Origin: JAULUH01 sp032111745
Lineage (GTDB): Bacteria > Chloroflexota > Anaerolineae > JAAEKA01
Reading direction: 5' to 3'
Length of the DNA stretch: 26,810 bases
Assembly (NCBI GenBank): GCA_032111745.1
Contig: JAULUH010000062.1
Span: 1-26,810, forward strand
A model generated the notes under the pieces. The model was not told where the DNA came from and did not search any database. It worked only from the letters and a program-made list of their open reading frames with translations. The position numbers and the translations under genes were made by a program. Numbering within the stretch: position 1 is the first letter of the stretch; every line of letters begins with the position of its first letter. Of this stretch, positions 14,252-22,236 are shown piece after piece.

Positions 14252-16039
14252 TCAGTCGCCAGCGTCCGAAGAAGATGCCGGAAGTAGGGCGGCCCTGTGC
14301 AGGGCCATGCCGAGCACGCGGGTATCGGCACCGGGCGTGGTCCGGGAGGGACTGCTGGCATCGGGACTAAGGAAGGTGATGGTGTTAGCCTGGCGGGCCT
14401 CAGGACCGGTGCGCAGCAGGGCCGGGTCGACGAGAAAGGAGTGAACCGAGGTCGCCCAGGGCTGAGTGCTGGCCATCTGTCCGACCCTCTGGCCGTTCAC
14501 CAGCACGGTCACCCGCTGGGGATGGTTGAAGCTGGCCTCGACGGCCAGGATCAGGTCGCCTGCGCCCGCCACGCCGGCCGGGTCGAGGCGAAACACGATG
14601 TGGGAATGCGTGTGGGCGGTCCAGCGCCAGGCAGCGCCGTCCGCGCCCTCGACACCATGCCAGCCATCGAAGAGCACCTCAGGCGAGGTGGGCAGGATCG
14701 TCTGGCCGGCGTGCACGGGTTGCTCCAGATAGGGCAGCGCCCGCGCGGCCAGCTGGCCGGTGCTGGCAAGGAACTGGGGATAGCGCCAGTCGAGCATCAG
14801 CGCCTCCTCGCCCTCGACACCCGGCCCGCCCGGCGCGGGCCAGCGATTCCAGGCCAGGCTGGCCGGGTTGAACAGTCCCTGGCCGGTGTTGATGAGAACT
14901 GCCAGCAGCGCCATGGCCACGAAGGCTGCCATGGCGCCCTGCCACGCCCGCAGGGACAACACCTGCCGGGCGTTGGCCACCACCAGCAGGGCCAAGAGCA
15001 AGAATCCCGGCAGCACATCGGTCATCAGCCGGCTGCCAAAGCCCCAGCCACCCCACCACAGGCCGACACGGCCGATGGCAAAGAGGTGCAGGGCGATCCA
15101 GGCCAGCGCCAGCCAGAGCCACGGCGTGCGCGCCTCCCGGCGCAGGATGAACGGGATGCCGGCCAGCACCAGGAGCAGGAAGGGAGTGTAGATTAGCAGG
15201 CCACGGCCTGGGCTCAACAGGTTGCCGTACAGGCTGGTCAGGAGCAGGTCGTTGCGCCGCAGGCGGGCAGGACGATAATAGTCCGGCAGGGGCTGCCCAA
15301 ACTCCTGGGAGGAAAAGAGCATGAAAAGCCCGAACAGCACCCCGAAGGTGCCGATAGTGGGCAGGAGGAGTTGCCGCCGGCAGATGAGCAGGTAGAGGGC
15401 CACCAACAGCGCGAAGATGGCGGTGATGGGCCGGGTTAGGTAGGCGGCGAACAGGAGTGCACCCAGCAGGAAGGGGGTGGCGCGGCCGCTGCGGCCCTCT
15501 GCGTCATACAGCAGCAGCAGCAGTGCCGCCAACGTGAGCACCAGCGCGAAGTCGCTGCTCCATAGGGCCGAGCCCACGGTGCTGGCGATGGACGTGCCCA
15601 GGATAAACGCTGCCGCTAGCGCCAGGCTTGCCAACTCCCCAACGAAATGGAGACTGATGAGGTAAATCAGCAGGAAGGCCAGAACGGTGGCCAGGGCGGC
15701 CAGGCTCTTCTGCAGCGCCGTGTCGTGCACAGGAATGGCCATGTCCTGGCCCAGCAGGTTGGCGATGAACACGAAGGGGGTTGCCCCCAGGGAGGTGCCG
15801 AGGGGAAAGGCATAGTAGAGATGGCCGCCCTGCTCTGCGATGCTGTTGGGCCAGGTGGTGTCATAATAGGCATCTAGGCGGATGGCGCCCTGCTCGAGGA
15901 GGGCCTGGGAGGTCAGCAGGCTGCCGCGGGAGTCGCCCGCAGTGTAGGCCACAGGTGAGGCGCGGATGAGCAGGAAGAGTGCCACACACAGGATGGCCAG
16001 CGCGAGCCGGCTGTGCTGCTTCCACCAGGCTTCGCTCAC
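14252..16039 (-). CDS. GT-C-like polytopic membrane protein with C-terminal beta domain
   Basis: From the GTG at 16039 the protein has 595 residues. A first membrane segment (about 12-27) is followed by an extracytoplasmic loop with GDSRG (35-39) and a QALLEQGAIRLDAYY stretch, a layout like lipid-linked-sugar glycosyltransferases of the GT-C fold. About ten more membrane segments follow to about residue 395. The remaining 200 residues are soluble, rich in strands, and read like a carbohydrate-binding-type beta sandwich (HIVFRLDP...LILAVEA...VTVLVNGQRVGQM). Substrate is unknown. The GTG lies 13 nt after the previous stop with GGAG 8 nt upstream; the ATG at 16096 would overlap the neighbouring gene by 44 nt. 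It is the last gene of the polysaccharide operon. It may be a transferase or a polymer-modifying protein. Confidence 0.72.
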   Translation of the reverse strand: MSEAWWKQHSRLALAILCVALFLLIRASPVAYTAGDSRGSLLTSQALLEQGAIRLDAYYDTTWPNSIAEQGGHLYYAFPLGTSLGATPFVFIANLLGQDMAIPVHDTALQKSLAALATVLAFLLIYLISLHFVGELASLALAAAFILGTSIASTVGSALWSSDFALVLTLAALLLLLYDAEGRSGRATPFLLGALLFAAYLTRPITAIFALLVALYLLICRRQLLLPTIGTFGVLFGLFMLFSSQEFGQPLPDYYRPARLRRNDLLLTSLYGNLLSPGRGLLIYTPFLLLVLAGIPFILRREARTPWLWLALAWIALHLFAIGRVGLWWGGWGFGSRLMTDVLPGFLLLALLVVANARQVLSLRAWQGAMAAFVAMALLAVLINTGQGLFNPASLAWNRWPAPGGPGVEGEEALMLDWRYPQFLASTGQLAARALPYLEQPVHAGQTILPTSPEVLFDGWHGVEGADGAAWRWTAHTHSHIVFRLDPAGVAGAGDLILAVEASFNHPQRVTVLVNGQRVGQMASTQPWATSVHSFLVDPALLRTGPEARQANTITFLSPDASSPSRTTPGADTRVLGMALHRAALLPASSSDAGD

Positions 16040-16052
16040 CGGCGGCGCTCCG

Positions 16053-17168
16053 TCACGGCCTGCCGCCGTCGAGCAGGCGGCGGAATAATGTCTCATAGGC
16101 GTCGGTGACGGCCTCCCAGCTGTACACAGCCGCGGCGCGCTTGGCCGCCTGCTGGCGCAGTGCCTCTACCAGCGGAGGGGCGTCGAGCAGGGTGTCCAGC
16201 ACCGGCGCCAGCGAGGCCACGCCAGCCCGGCCGTCGTACCATAGGCCAGCGTCGCCGATGGTCTCCAGATTCTCGGGGGTGTTGTGCACGACGACACAGT
16301 TGCCGAAGGCCATGGCCTCCACCAGGGCGGGGTGGGTGCCGCCAACGCCGCTGGTCTCCACAAAGGCATAGGCGCTGGTGCTGAGCTCGTGGTAGCCATC
16401 GCCGAAGACATAGCCTGTGAACACGATGCGGGGGTCGCCGCCGGCCAGCTGGCGCAGCTCGGCCTTGTAGGCCTCCACATAGGGGGCGTCACCCACGATC
16501 ACGCATTTCAGGTCCGTATCCAACCCGCGCCAGGCGGCCACCAGGTGATGGGCACAGTTCTCGGGCACCAAACGGCCGACGAACAGCACGTAGCGCTGCG
16601 GCTCCAGCCTATAGCGGGCCAGGGTCTCGCCGGGCGGCAGCCAGGGCCGCTCCGCGCCGTAGGCGATGAAGGTGGACTGGATGTGGTAGACCTCGTCAAA
16701 GTAACGCTGCACCACCCGACTGTCGGTGATCACGGCGTCGGGCAGCACGCCGCTCATGCGCTCGGCGAAGCGAATGTACTTTTTGGCCAGGGGAGGCCAT
16801 TTCTCGCGCTTCCAATCCAGGCCGTCCACGTTGAGCACGGTGCGCTGCCCGGCAAGGCGGGGGATCCAGGTCACCAGGCTGTTGCCGGCTATGAAGTAGA
16901 GGCAAATGTCATAGCCCTGGGACAGCGCGTGCACGCTGGAGATGAAGCTGTGCAGGATGGTATCCAGGTACTTGTTGGCCACGGTGGGCAGCTTGACCAG
17001 CCGCATGCCCTTGTAGGTGGGCTGGTCGTAGGTGATGTGGTGGCTGCGGCCGTAGACCGTGACCCGGTGGCCACGCTCCGCCAGGCGGCTGCCCAGCTCC
17101 TCGACGCAGGTCTCGAAGCCGCTGTAGCTGGCGGGCACGCCGCGCGTGCCCAGCATGGCGATGTTCAT
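16053..17168 (-). CDS. DUF1972-type GT4 glycosyltransferase
   Basis: The 371-residue protein begins MNIAMLGTRGVPASYSGFETCVEELGSRL, the signature of the DUF1972/rhamnosyltransferase branch of glycosyltransferase family 4. It then has NVDGLDWKREKW near 113-124, FVGRLVPEN near 196-204, and the nucleotide-sugar EX7E-like region ETSGVGGTHPALVEAM near 271-286. GT-B enzymes of this kind transfer a sugar from NDP-sugar to a lipid-linked glycan on the cytosolic face. No membrane segment is seen. AGGT lies a few bases before the ATG. The gene starts 15 nt after the SET-domain gene and is followed 13 nt later by the GT-C-like gene. The donor sugar is not inferable. Confidence 0.88.
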   Translation of the reverse strand: MNIAMLGTRGVPASYSGFETCVEELGSRLAERGHRVTVYGRSHHITYDQPTYKGMRLVKLPTVANKYLDTILHSFISSVHALSQGYDICLYFIAGNSLVTWIPRLAGQRTVLNVDGLDWKREKWPPLAKKYIRFAERMSGVLPDAVITDSRVVQRYFDEVYHIQSTFIAYGAERPWLPPGETLARYRLEPQRYVLFVGRLVPENCAHHLVAAWRGLDTDLKCVIVGDAPYVEAYKAELRQLAGGDPRIVFTGYVFGDGYHELSTSAYAFVETSGVGGTHPALVEAMAFGNCVVVHNTPENLETIGDAGLWYDGRAGVASLAPVLDTLLDAPPLVEALRQQAAKRAAAVYSWEAVTDAYETLFRRLLDGGRP

Positions 17169-17183
17169 GGTGGACCTGGTGCG

Positions 17184-17705
17184 CTACGCGGTGGCCTGGC
17201 GCAGCCGATCGATGCGGCGCTGCAGGTAGGGCATGAAGTGGCCGGCATAACGGGCCTGAAGCTCCGGCAACATCCAGTCGTTGCCGGTGACACGGCCGCG
17301 ACAGCTAGGAGCGCCGCACGCACAGTCGAATTCGTCGTAGGGGCTGCCGTCGCTCATGGCATAGTCGAAACAGATCTCCTCGCCGGGCTCAATGTCGCGC
17401 AGGGCCACCACCACGATCTGGCCGCTCAGGCCGGCGTTGGGGTCGCACGAGTGGTTGATATAGTCGGCCGGCTCCGGCTCACCCAGGGTAACCAGGTAGA
17501 GGTCTTCCTCGACCTGCACGCTGTAGGGCCGGTTGTCCGGCGGGACCTGGTCCAGATGGTGGCTGTCGACGATGCTGCCGCCCCACACCAGCAGCACTAT
17601 GCCGGCCGGGGTGAAGCGGTGGGCGAAGATGCCCTGGCCGCCCTTCTGGGGCAAGGCCCGGGCCACCAAGGTAGGAGCGACATAGGAATGATTTGTGTGG
17701 GTCAT
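17184..17705 (-). CDS. SET-domain protein-lysine methyltransferase
   Basis: The 173-residue protein has the full SET layout: a GGQGIFAHRFTPAG segment near 22-35, the pseudoknot motif NHSCDPN at 84-90, and GEEICFDYAMSD at 108-119. A post-SET-like Cys cluster (CACGAPSCRG, Cys128, 130 and 135) follows, probably with Cys87 of NHSC binding zinc. SET enzymes transfer methyl from S-adenosylmethionine to lysine; in bacteria the substrates are rarely known. The longer frame upstream overlaps the previous gene and codes Arg/Pro-rich filler, so the ATG at 17705 is chosen, although only a purine-rich GAAAAGAA precedes it. It lies 53 nt after the GT-C gene and 15 nt before the DUF1972 glycosyltransferase, inside the glycan operon. 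No histone-like gene is near. Confidence 0.87.
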   Translation of the reverse strand: MTHTNHSYVAPTLVARALPQKGGQGIFAHRFTPAGIVLLVWGGSIVDSHHLDQVPPDNRPYSVQVEEDLYLVTLGEPEPADYINHSCDPNAGLSGQIVVVALRDIEPGEEICFDYAMSDGSPYDEFDCACGAPSCRGRVTGNDWMLPELQARYAGHFMPYLQRRIDRLRQATA

Positions 17706-17758
17706 GGCATGGGTTCTTTTCAGTAAAGATGGCGCAGACTCTTTATCGCAGGGCAGGA

Positions 17759-19999
17759 TCAGGGTGCGGGGTCGCCGCGGGCGGGGGCCAGGGCCGCGTA
17801 GACCAGGCCGGCGTTCTCGCGGCCGCGGTTCGCGATCTCGACGACAACCATCGGGCCGCCCTGGCCGGGCAGGGGTAGCCGGGCGGTGAGCCAATCGTCG
17901 CTGCCGCCGGCTGTGCCCAGCAACTGGCCCGCCGCCCGCACGTCCAGCGCCACCCCGGGCCGGTCGCGGAAGTCTAGGACCAGGTCCAACGGGCCCACGG
18001 CCGGCGCGGCCAGGGTGGCGGTTACACTCTGGCCGGGCTCCAGCTCCAGCCGGGGACGGGGACGCTGGTCGAGATCAGGCACGGCCGCGAAGTAGTGCAC
18101 TGCAGGCAGCGCGTTGCTCTCAATCCAGGCCACGGCCGCTGGCTCGTCGCCCGCGTGGCCGGTGAGGGAAAGGGATAGGATGCCGCCGGGCGCGGCCACC
18201 GCCGGCAGGTCATGGTCGAGCCAGCCGCCCGGCCCTCCGGTCAGCCGAGCGACGGCCTCGCCATTAGCCCCGACCTCGAGGCTGCTTTCCGGCGGCAGAT
18301 ACGCGTGCAAGGCCACAGCCGGCACCGTGCCGGGCGCAAAAGTCAGGGTCGCCGAGTAGGGCTGCCCGTTCTCTAGGCTGAGCACGCGGCCCGGCTCTGC
18401 TCCCTGCCACCACGACGCGGTGCCCAGGTCCCGCTGCGCTGGCGGGCCGGGCCAGCGCTGGTGGACGATGCTCAGGAAGCCGGTGCTCTGCCGGATATCG
18501 GCCCTTTCGTAGCGCTGGCGGTACCATTCCTGGTTCGCGACCATCTCAGGGTAGCCGGTGTCACCGGCCAGCACCACCAGGGGTGGCGTGTAGCTCTGGA
18601 TGGCCCACGCCATCTTGTCTGCCGTCGAGGCCCGCAGGTGAGCTAGTTCCGGCTGCAGCAGGCCGGAGAAGTCCAGGATATGGCAGTCGCTGTAGTAGCC
18701 TAGGAGACCGATCTCGGCCATGCCCACGGGCTCGGTGCCTGGCTCCTGGCACAGGCCGGCTAGCACCTCTGCGGTCTGCTGGAAGGCCAGCTCCCGCGGG
18801 CGCGGCCCGGGGTTGCCGACCATACGGATGGCCGTCTGCAGGGCCGGGTAGAGAGCTGCGATCAGCACGACTGCGGCCACCAGGGCCAGGGCCGGCTGCT
18901 GGCGGCCGGGCTCCAGCCGGCCGCGCACCCAGCTCAGCAGCCTGGCGGCGCCGTCGCCGGCCAGCAGGGCCACCACGGGCAGCAGGGGCACGTAATACCA
19001 GTAGTAGCTGCGGACATCCAGCACGGCGTGGGTGATGGCATAGGCCAGAGCCCACAGCAGCATGGGCAGGCGGTCGTCGCGGCGCTGCCTCAGGGCCGCC
19101 ACCAGACCGCCCAGGGCCAGCAGGGCAGCCGCGATGTGTGTGCGGACCCACTGCTCCGACGTGTCCATCAGCCCGCGGGCCCAGCGAATCGTGGTCTCGT
19201 CCAGGCCCTGGGTGACCTTGGCGGCCAGCGTGTTGGGAATGGGTGAGCCGTAGTAGGCCCAGGCAAAGAGGATCCAGGGCACGCTGAGGGCCAGCCCCAG
19301 GGTCACGGCCCACCAGGGGACACTCCGGCGGGTGGCCATCCAGTGGGCGCAGACAACCAGTCCAACCAGGATGCCATCGGGGCGGATCAGGACGGCCGCG
19401 GCCGCCGCCACGGCCGTCCATAGCAGCCATCGGCCGGCCCGCTCCCGCTCTTGCAGGGCCCGCCAGTAGCCGGCGAAGGTGGCCAGCAGGGCCGCCATGT
19501 AGAGCGGCGTCTCCATGCCCACCGACTCGCTGAGCAGCCAGTTGCCCAGGGTTAGAGAGACGGCGACGAGCGCCGCCAGCCAGCTCAGCCCCCCTTGGGG
19601 GAGGACGGAGCGATCGCCAGCGGTCATGGCAGCCGGGTTGGGCTGCCGGCTCAGGTCGACCAGCAGGACGCCAATGGCCAGCAGCGCCAGGCCGTTGAGC
19701 AGGAGGCCCAGGCGCACGTAATCATCGCCGAGCACAGAGCTGGCGGCCAGCAGCAGCATGTAGCCCGGGTTAGTGATGCTGAGCACCCGCTCGCCGGGAT
19801 TGAACACCGGCCCCTCTCCTGCGACCAGGTTGCGCGCTACCCGGTAGGTGATGTAGGCATCGTCATTGGGCCCCACCGCGCTGATGCGGTAGAGGTTGAT
19901 GGCCACCAGCATGGCTATCAAGAGCCCGGTGGCCACCATGAGCCCCGGCCGAGGGCCTACGGCTGAGCGCTGGCGAGCCGCGCTAGAGTGGGCAGTCAT
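17759..19999 (-). CDS. GT-C glycosyltransferase, AftB-like, with C-terminal domain
   Basis: The protein has 746 residues. After a first membrane segment (about 20-38) comes the extracytoplasmic motif PNDDAYITYRVARNLVAGEGPVFNPGERV (45-72). Its Asp pair and GxGxVxNPGERV are typical of AftB-like and related GT-C transferases, which use polyprenyl-phosphate sugars outside the membrane. About ten more membrane segments follow, then about 300 soluble residues containing GLLGYYSDCHILDFSGLLQPELAH and late beta-sandwich-like stretches. The longest frame begins at 20593, but its first 200 codons are the shadow of the upstream gene. The ATG at 19999 overlaps the stop of that gene as ATGA, indicating translational coupling. 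The donor and acceptor are unknown. Confidence 0.84.
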   Translation of the reverse strand: MTAHSSAARQRSAVGPRPGLMVATGLLIAMLVAINLYRISAVGPNDDAYITYRVARNLVAGEGPVFNPGERVLSITNPGYMLLLAASSVLGDDYVRLGLLLNGLALLAIGVLLVDLSRQPNPAAMTAGDRSVLPQGGLSWLAALVAVSLTLGNWLLSESVGMETPLYMAALLATFAGYWRALQERERAGRWLLWTAVAAAAAVLIRPDGILVGLVVCAHWMATRRSVPWWAVTLGLALSVPWILFAWAYYGSPIPNTLAAKVTQGLDETTIRWARGLMDTSEQWVRTHIAAALLALGGLVAALRQRRDDRLPMLLWALAYAITHAVLDVRSYYWYYVPLLPVVALLAGDGAARLLSWVRGRLEPGRQQPALALVAAVVLIAALYPALQTAIRMVGNPGPRPRELAFQQTAEVLAGLCQEPGTEPVGMAEIGLLGYYSDCHILDFSGLLQPELAHLRASTADKMAWAIQSYTPPLVVLAGDTGYPEMVANQEWYRQRYERADIRQSTGFLSIVHQRWPGPPAQRDLGTASWWQGAEPGRVLSLENGQPYSATLTFAPGTVPAVALHAYLPPESSLEVGANGEAVARLTGGPGGWLDHDLPAVAAPGGILSLSLTGHAGDEPAAVAWIESNALPAVHYFAAVPDLDQRPRPRLELEPGQSVTATLAAPAVGPLDLVLDFRDRPGVALDVRAAGQLLGTAGGSDDWLTARLPLPGQGGPMVVVEIANRGRENAGLVYAALAPARGDPAP

Positions 20000-21231
20000 G
20001 CCTGAGGACCTGCCTCCCTCGGGGGCCTGGCCGCGGTGGCGGCGCCATACACTGCCAGGGTCTCCATGGCACAGCGATCCCACGAGAACTGGCTGGCGCG
20101 GGCCAGGCCGCGGCGGCGCAGCTCGGCCGCCTGGCCCTGGTCCTGCAGAACAGTGGCGATGGCCTCCGCCAGGGAGTCGACGTCCAGCGGGTCGAACACC
20201 AGCGCGGCAGTGCCCACGACCTCGGGCAGCGATGCGGCGCGGGAGCAGACCACTGGCGTGCCACAGGCCATGGCCTCCAGCGGCGGCAGGCCAAAGCCCT
20301 CGTACAAGGAGGGATAGACGAAGACGCTGGCCGCGCTGTACAGCGCGGGGAGGTCGGCATCGGCGACGTAGCCTGGGAACACCACCTGCTCCTCCAGGCC
20401 GAATGCGGCCACAGCGCGAAACACCTCGCTCTCCCGCCACTGGGCCTGGCCGGCGATGACCAGGCGCAGGTCGGAGGCTGTGGCCCCGGCCACGCGGCGG
20501 AAGGCCTCCACCAGGCGCACCATGTTCTTGCGGGGTTGCAGATTGCCCAGGGCCAGCACAAAGGGGACCTGGCCGATGCCCAGCCGGTCGCACACGGCCT
20601 GTCGCGCCGCCGGGTCGGCTACCGGCTGGAACTGCTCGCCGGCCGCCTCGTAGGTGACCACGACCTTGTCCGCGGGCAGGCCGTAGCGGGCCAGGATCTC
20701 GTCCCGGGCGTGCTGGCTGACCGTAATCACCCGTGCTGCACGGCGCGCGCTCAGCGGCACCAGCGTCTTCAGGATCAGCAAGTCGCGCGGGGAGAAAAAC
20801 TCGGGATAGTGCTCGAAGGCGATGTCGTGGATTGTCACCACGGTGGGGCAGGGCGCGAGCGGCGGCGCGTTGTAGTTGACGTGCAACAGGTCAAAGGCGT
20901 TGCGCAGCGCGCTGATGGGCAGCCCCAGAGGGATGCGCAGCAGGGCGTTGGCCGGCGCTACCGCCTGGATGGCGGCGTGGGGCGGCAGCTCGGGCAACGC
21001 CACGGCCAGGCGCTCGGGGTGAGGAGTCAGAAAGACGAAACGCGGGATAGCCCCGAAGCGGCGGGGCTCGGCGCGGCCGGCTCCGGCCTCGAGACCTGGG
21101 CTGGCATCCCAGGAGAAGCCCTTGGGATCGCGGCTGGTGACCCGCAGCAGGGCCCGGATCAGGTTCAGCGTGTAGGTCTCGTTGCCAGTTTCCCGCTCGC
21201 CCACCACGTGGGCATCGATGGCGATGTGCAT
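19996..21231 (-). CDS. GT4 glycosyltransferase
   Basis: The 411-residue GT-B enzyme has the N-terminal MHIAIDAHVVGERETGNETYTLNL acceptor-side motif, VTIHDIAFEHYPEFFS near 132-147, VSQHARDEILARYG near 171-184, LALGNLQPRKN near 226-236, and the EX7E donor motif YEGFGLPPLEAMACGTPVV with Glu311 and Glu319. These are standard for family 4 retaining transferases such as mannosyl- or rhamnosyltransferases. It is predicted to act on the cytosolic face on a lipid-linked glycan. The start is 3 nt after the GT2 gene and the end overlaps the GT-C gene by 4 nt. The Shine-Dalgarno is weak (TTAGG), consistent with coupled translation. Confidence 0.9.
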   Translation of the reverse strand: MHIAIDAHVVGERETGNETYTLNLIRALLRVTSRDPKGFSWDASPGLEAGAGRAEPRRFGAIPRFVFLTPHPERLAVALPELPPHAAIQAVAPANALLRIPLGLPISALRNAFDLLHVNYNAPPLAPCPTVVTIHDIAFEHYPEFFSPRDLLILKTLVPLSARRAARVITVSQHARDEILARYGLPADKVVVTYEAAGEQFQPVADPAARQAVCDRLGIGQVPFVLALGNLQPRKNMVRLVEAFRRVAGATASDLRLVIAGQAQWRESEVFRAVAAFGLEEQVVFPGYVADADLPALYSAASVFVYPSLYEGFGLPPLEAMACGTPVVCSRAASLPEVVGTAALVFDPLDVDSLAEAIATVLQDQGQAAELRRRGLARASQFSWDRCAMETLAVYGAATAARPPREAGPQA

Positions 21232-21234
21232 GGC

Positions 21235-22233
21235 CTAAGCCGGCCCGGTGCCGGCCGGCAGGGTGTCCCCGGCGTCAAAGCGCAGGGCCTCGACCATAAC
21301 GCCGGTGTAGGCGCGCAGGTTCTCGCGCCAACGCGCCCGCTCGGCCCCGCGGGACAGCGCCACCATGCCCGTGCTGATTCCCGCCCGCAGCCCCATCTGC
21401 AGCAGGGTGATCAGGCGCACAGCGGCCTCGATGGCCGGGCCGTCGAACTTGCGGTAGTAGCGGAAGTGGGAGCGGAAGCCCAGGGGCAACACCGTGGCGC
21501 GCGCCCGGGCCACCGCGCGCCGTCCGTAGTGCACGACCTCGGCATCGGGGGTAAAGAAGGCCTGGTAGCCCATGGCATGCGCCCGCCGGCACCAGTCGAG
21601 CTCCTCCACGTACATCCAATAGCCCTCGTCGAAGGACCCCACGGCCTCCCAGGCCTCGTGGCGCACGGCTAGGGCGCACCCCTGCACCCAGTCCACCTCC
21701 CGGGCATAGGAGCGGTCGAAACCACCCAGCTCCTTGCGCGCAAAGAGGGGGCTGCGGGGCCACAGCACGCTGAGGAACAGGGCCTCGCACAGGAGGTCCC
21801 ACAGGGTGGGAAAGCGGAAGGCAGACACCTGCCAGGTGCCGTCGGGGTTCAGCACCTGGGGGCCAACGATGGCCGCAGCCGGAGTTTGCTCCATGAAGTG
21901 GGCCAGCCCGGCCAGGGCGCCGGGCCGCAGGTAGGCGTCGGGGTTGAGCAGGAAGAGAATGCGCCCGCGAGCCACGTCAATGGCCTGGTTGTTGGCCGCC
22001 GCGAAACCGGCGTTGCTGGTGTTGCGAATGAGCCGGACGTCCGGGAAGCTTTCCTGCACCATGGCCGCGCTGCCATCGCTGGAGGCGTTGTCGACCACGA
22101 TGACCTCGGCGCTGATGGGGCTGCCGGGCGGCAGGTCGTCGACGATGGATTGCAGGCACGTGTGCAGGAGATCGCAAGTGTTCCAGCTCACCACGATGAC
22201 CGAGAAATCGGGCTGCAGATGCTCGCCGGGCAT
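21235..22233 (-). CDS. GT2 glycosyltransferase, rhamnosyltransferase-like
   Basis: The 332-residue protein starts with the GT-A pattern FSVIVVSWNTCDLLHTCLQSI, then VIVVDNASSDGSA near 44-56, GFAAANNQAI, and the metal-binding LLNPDA near 95-100 (Asp99). DWVQGCALAVRHEAWEAVGSFDEGYWMYVEELDWCRRA follows, carrying the likely catalytic Glu-Asp. This arrangement matches WbbL-like inverting transferases that add dTDP-rhamnose or similar sugars to a growing repeat unit. The C-terminus (about 275-300) has an amphipathic or weakly hydrophobic helix that may sit on the membrane. GAGG lies 8 nt before the ATG, and the gene begins 3 nt after the O-antigen-ligase-like gene. Sugar specificity is inferred only. 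Confidence 0.9.
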   Translation of the reverse strand: MPGEHLQPDFSVIVVSWNTCDLLHTCLQSIVDDLPPGSPISAEVIVVDNASSDGSAAMVQESFPDVRLIRNTSNAGFAAANNQAIDVARGRILFLLNPDAYLRPGALAGLAHFMEQTPAAAIVGPQVLNPDGTWQVSAFRFPTLWDLLCEALFLSVLWPRSPLFARKELGGFDRSYAREVDWVQGCALAVRHEAWEAVGSFDEGYWMYVEELDWCRRAHAMGYQAFFTPDAEVVHYGRRAVARARATVLPLGFRSHFRYYRKFDGPAIEAAVRLITLLQMGLRAGISTGMVALSRGAERARWRENLRAYTGVMVEALRFDAGDTLPAGTGPA

Positions 22234-22236
22234 GGC

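Noticed and set aside
17706..17894. 63 extra Arg/Pro-rich residues on the SET-domain protein
   Set aside because: They overlap the end of the GT-C gene and read like an out-of-frame GC-rich translation.
20000..20593. About 200 extra residues on the GT-C protein
   Set aside because: This part is the shadow of the GT4 gene in another frame; the ATG overlapping the GT4 stop is the real start.
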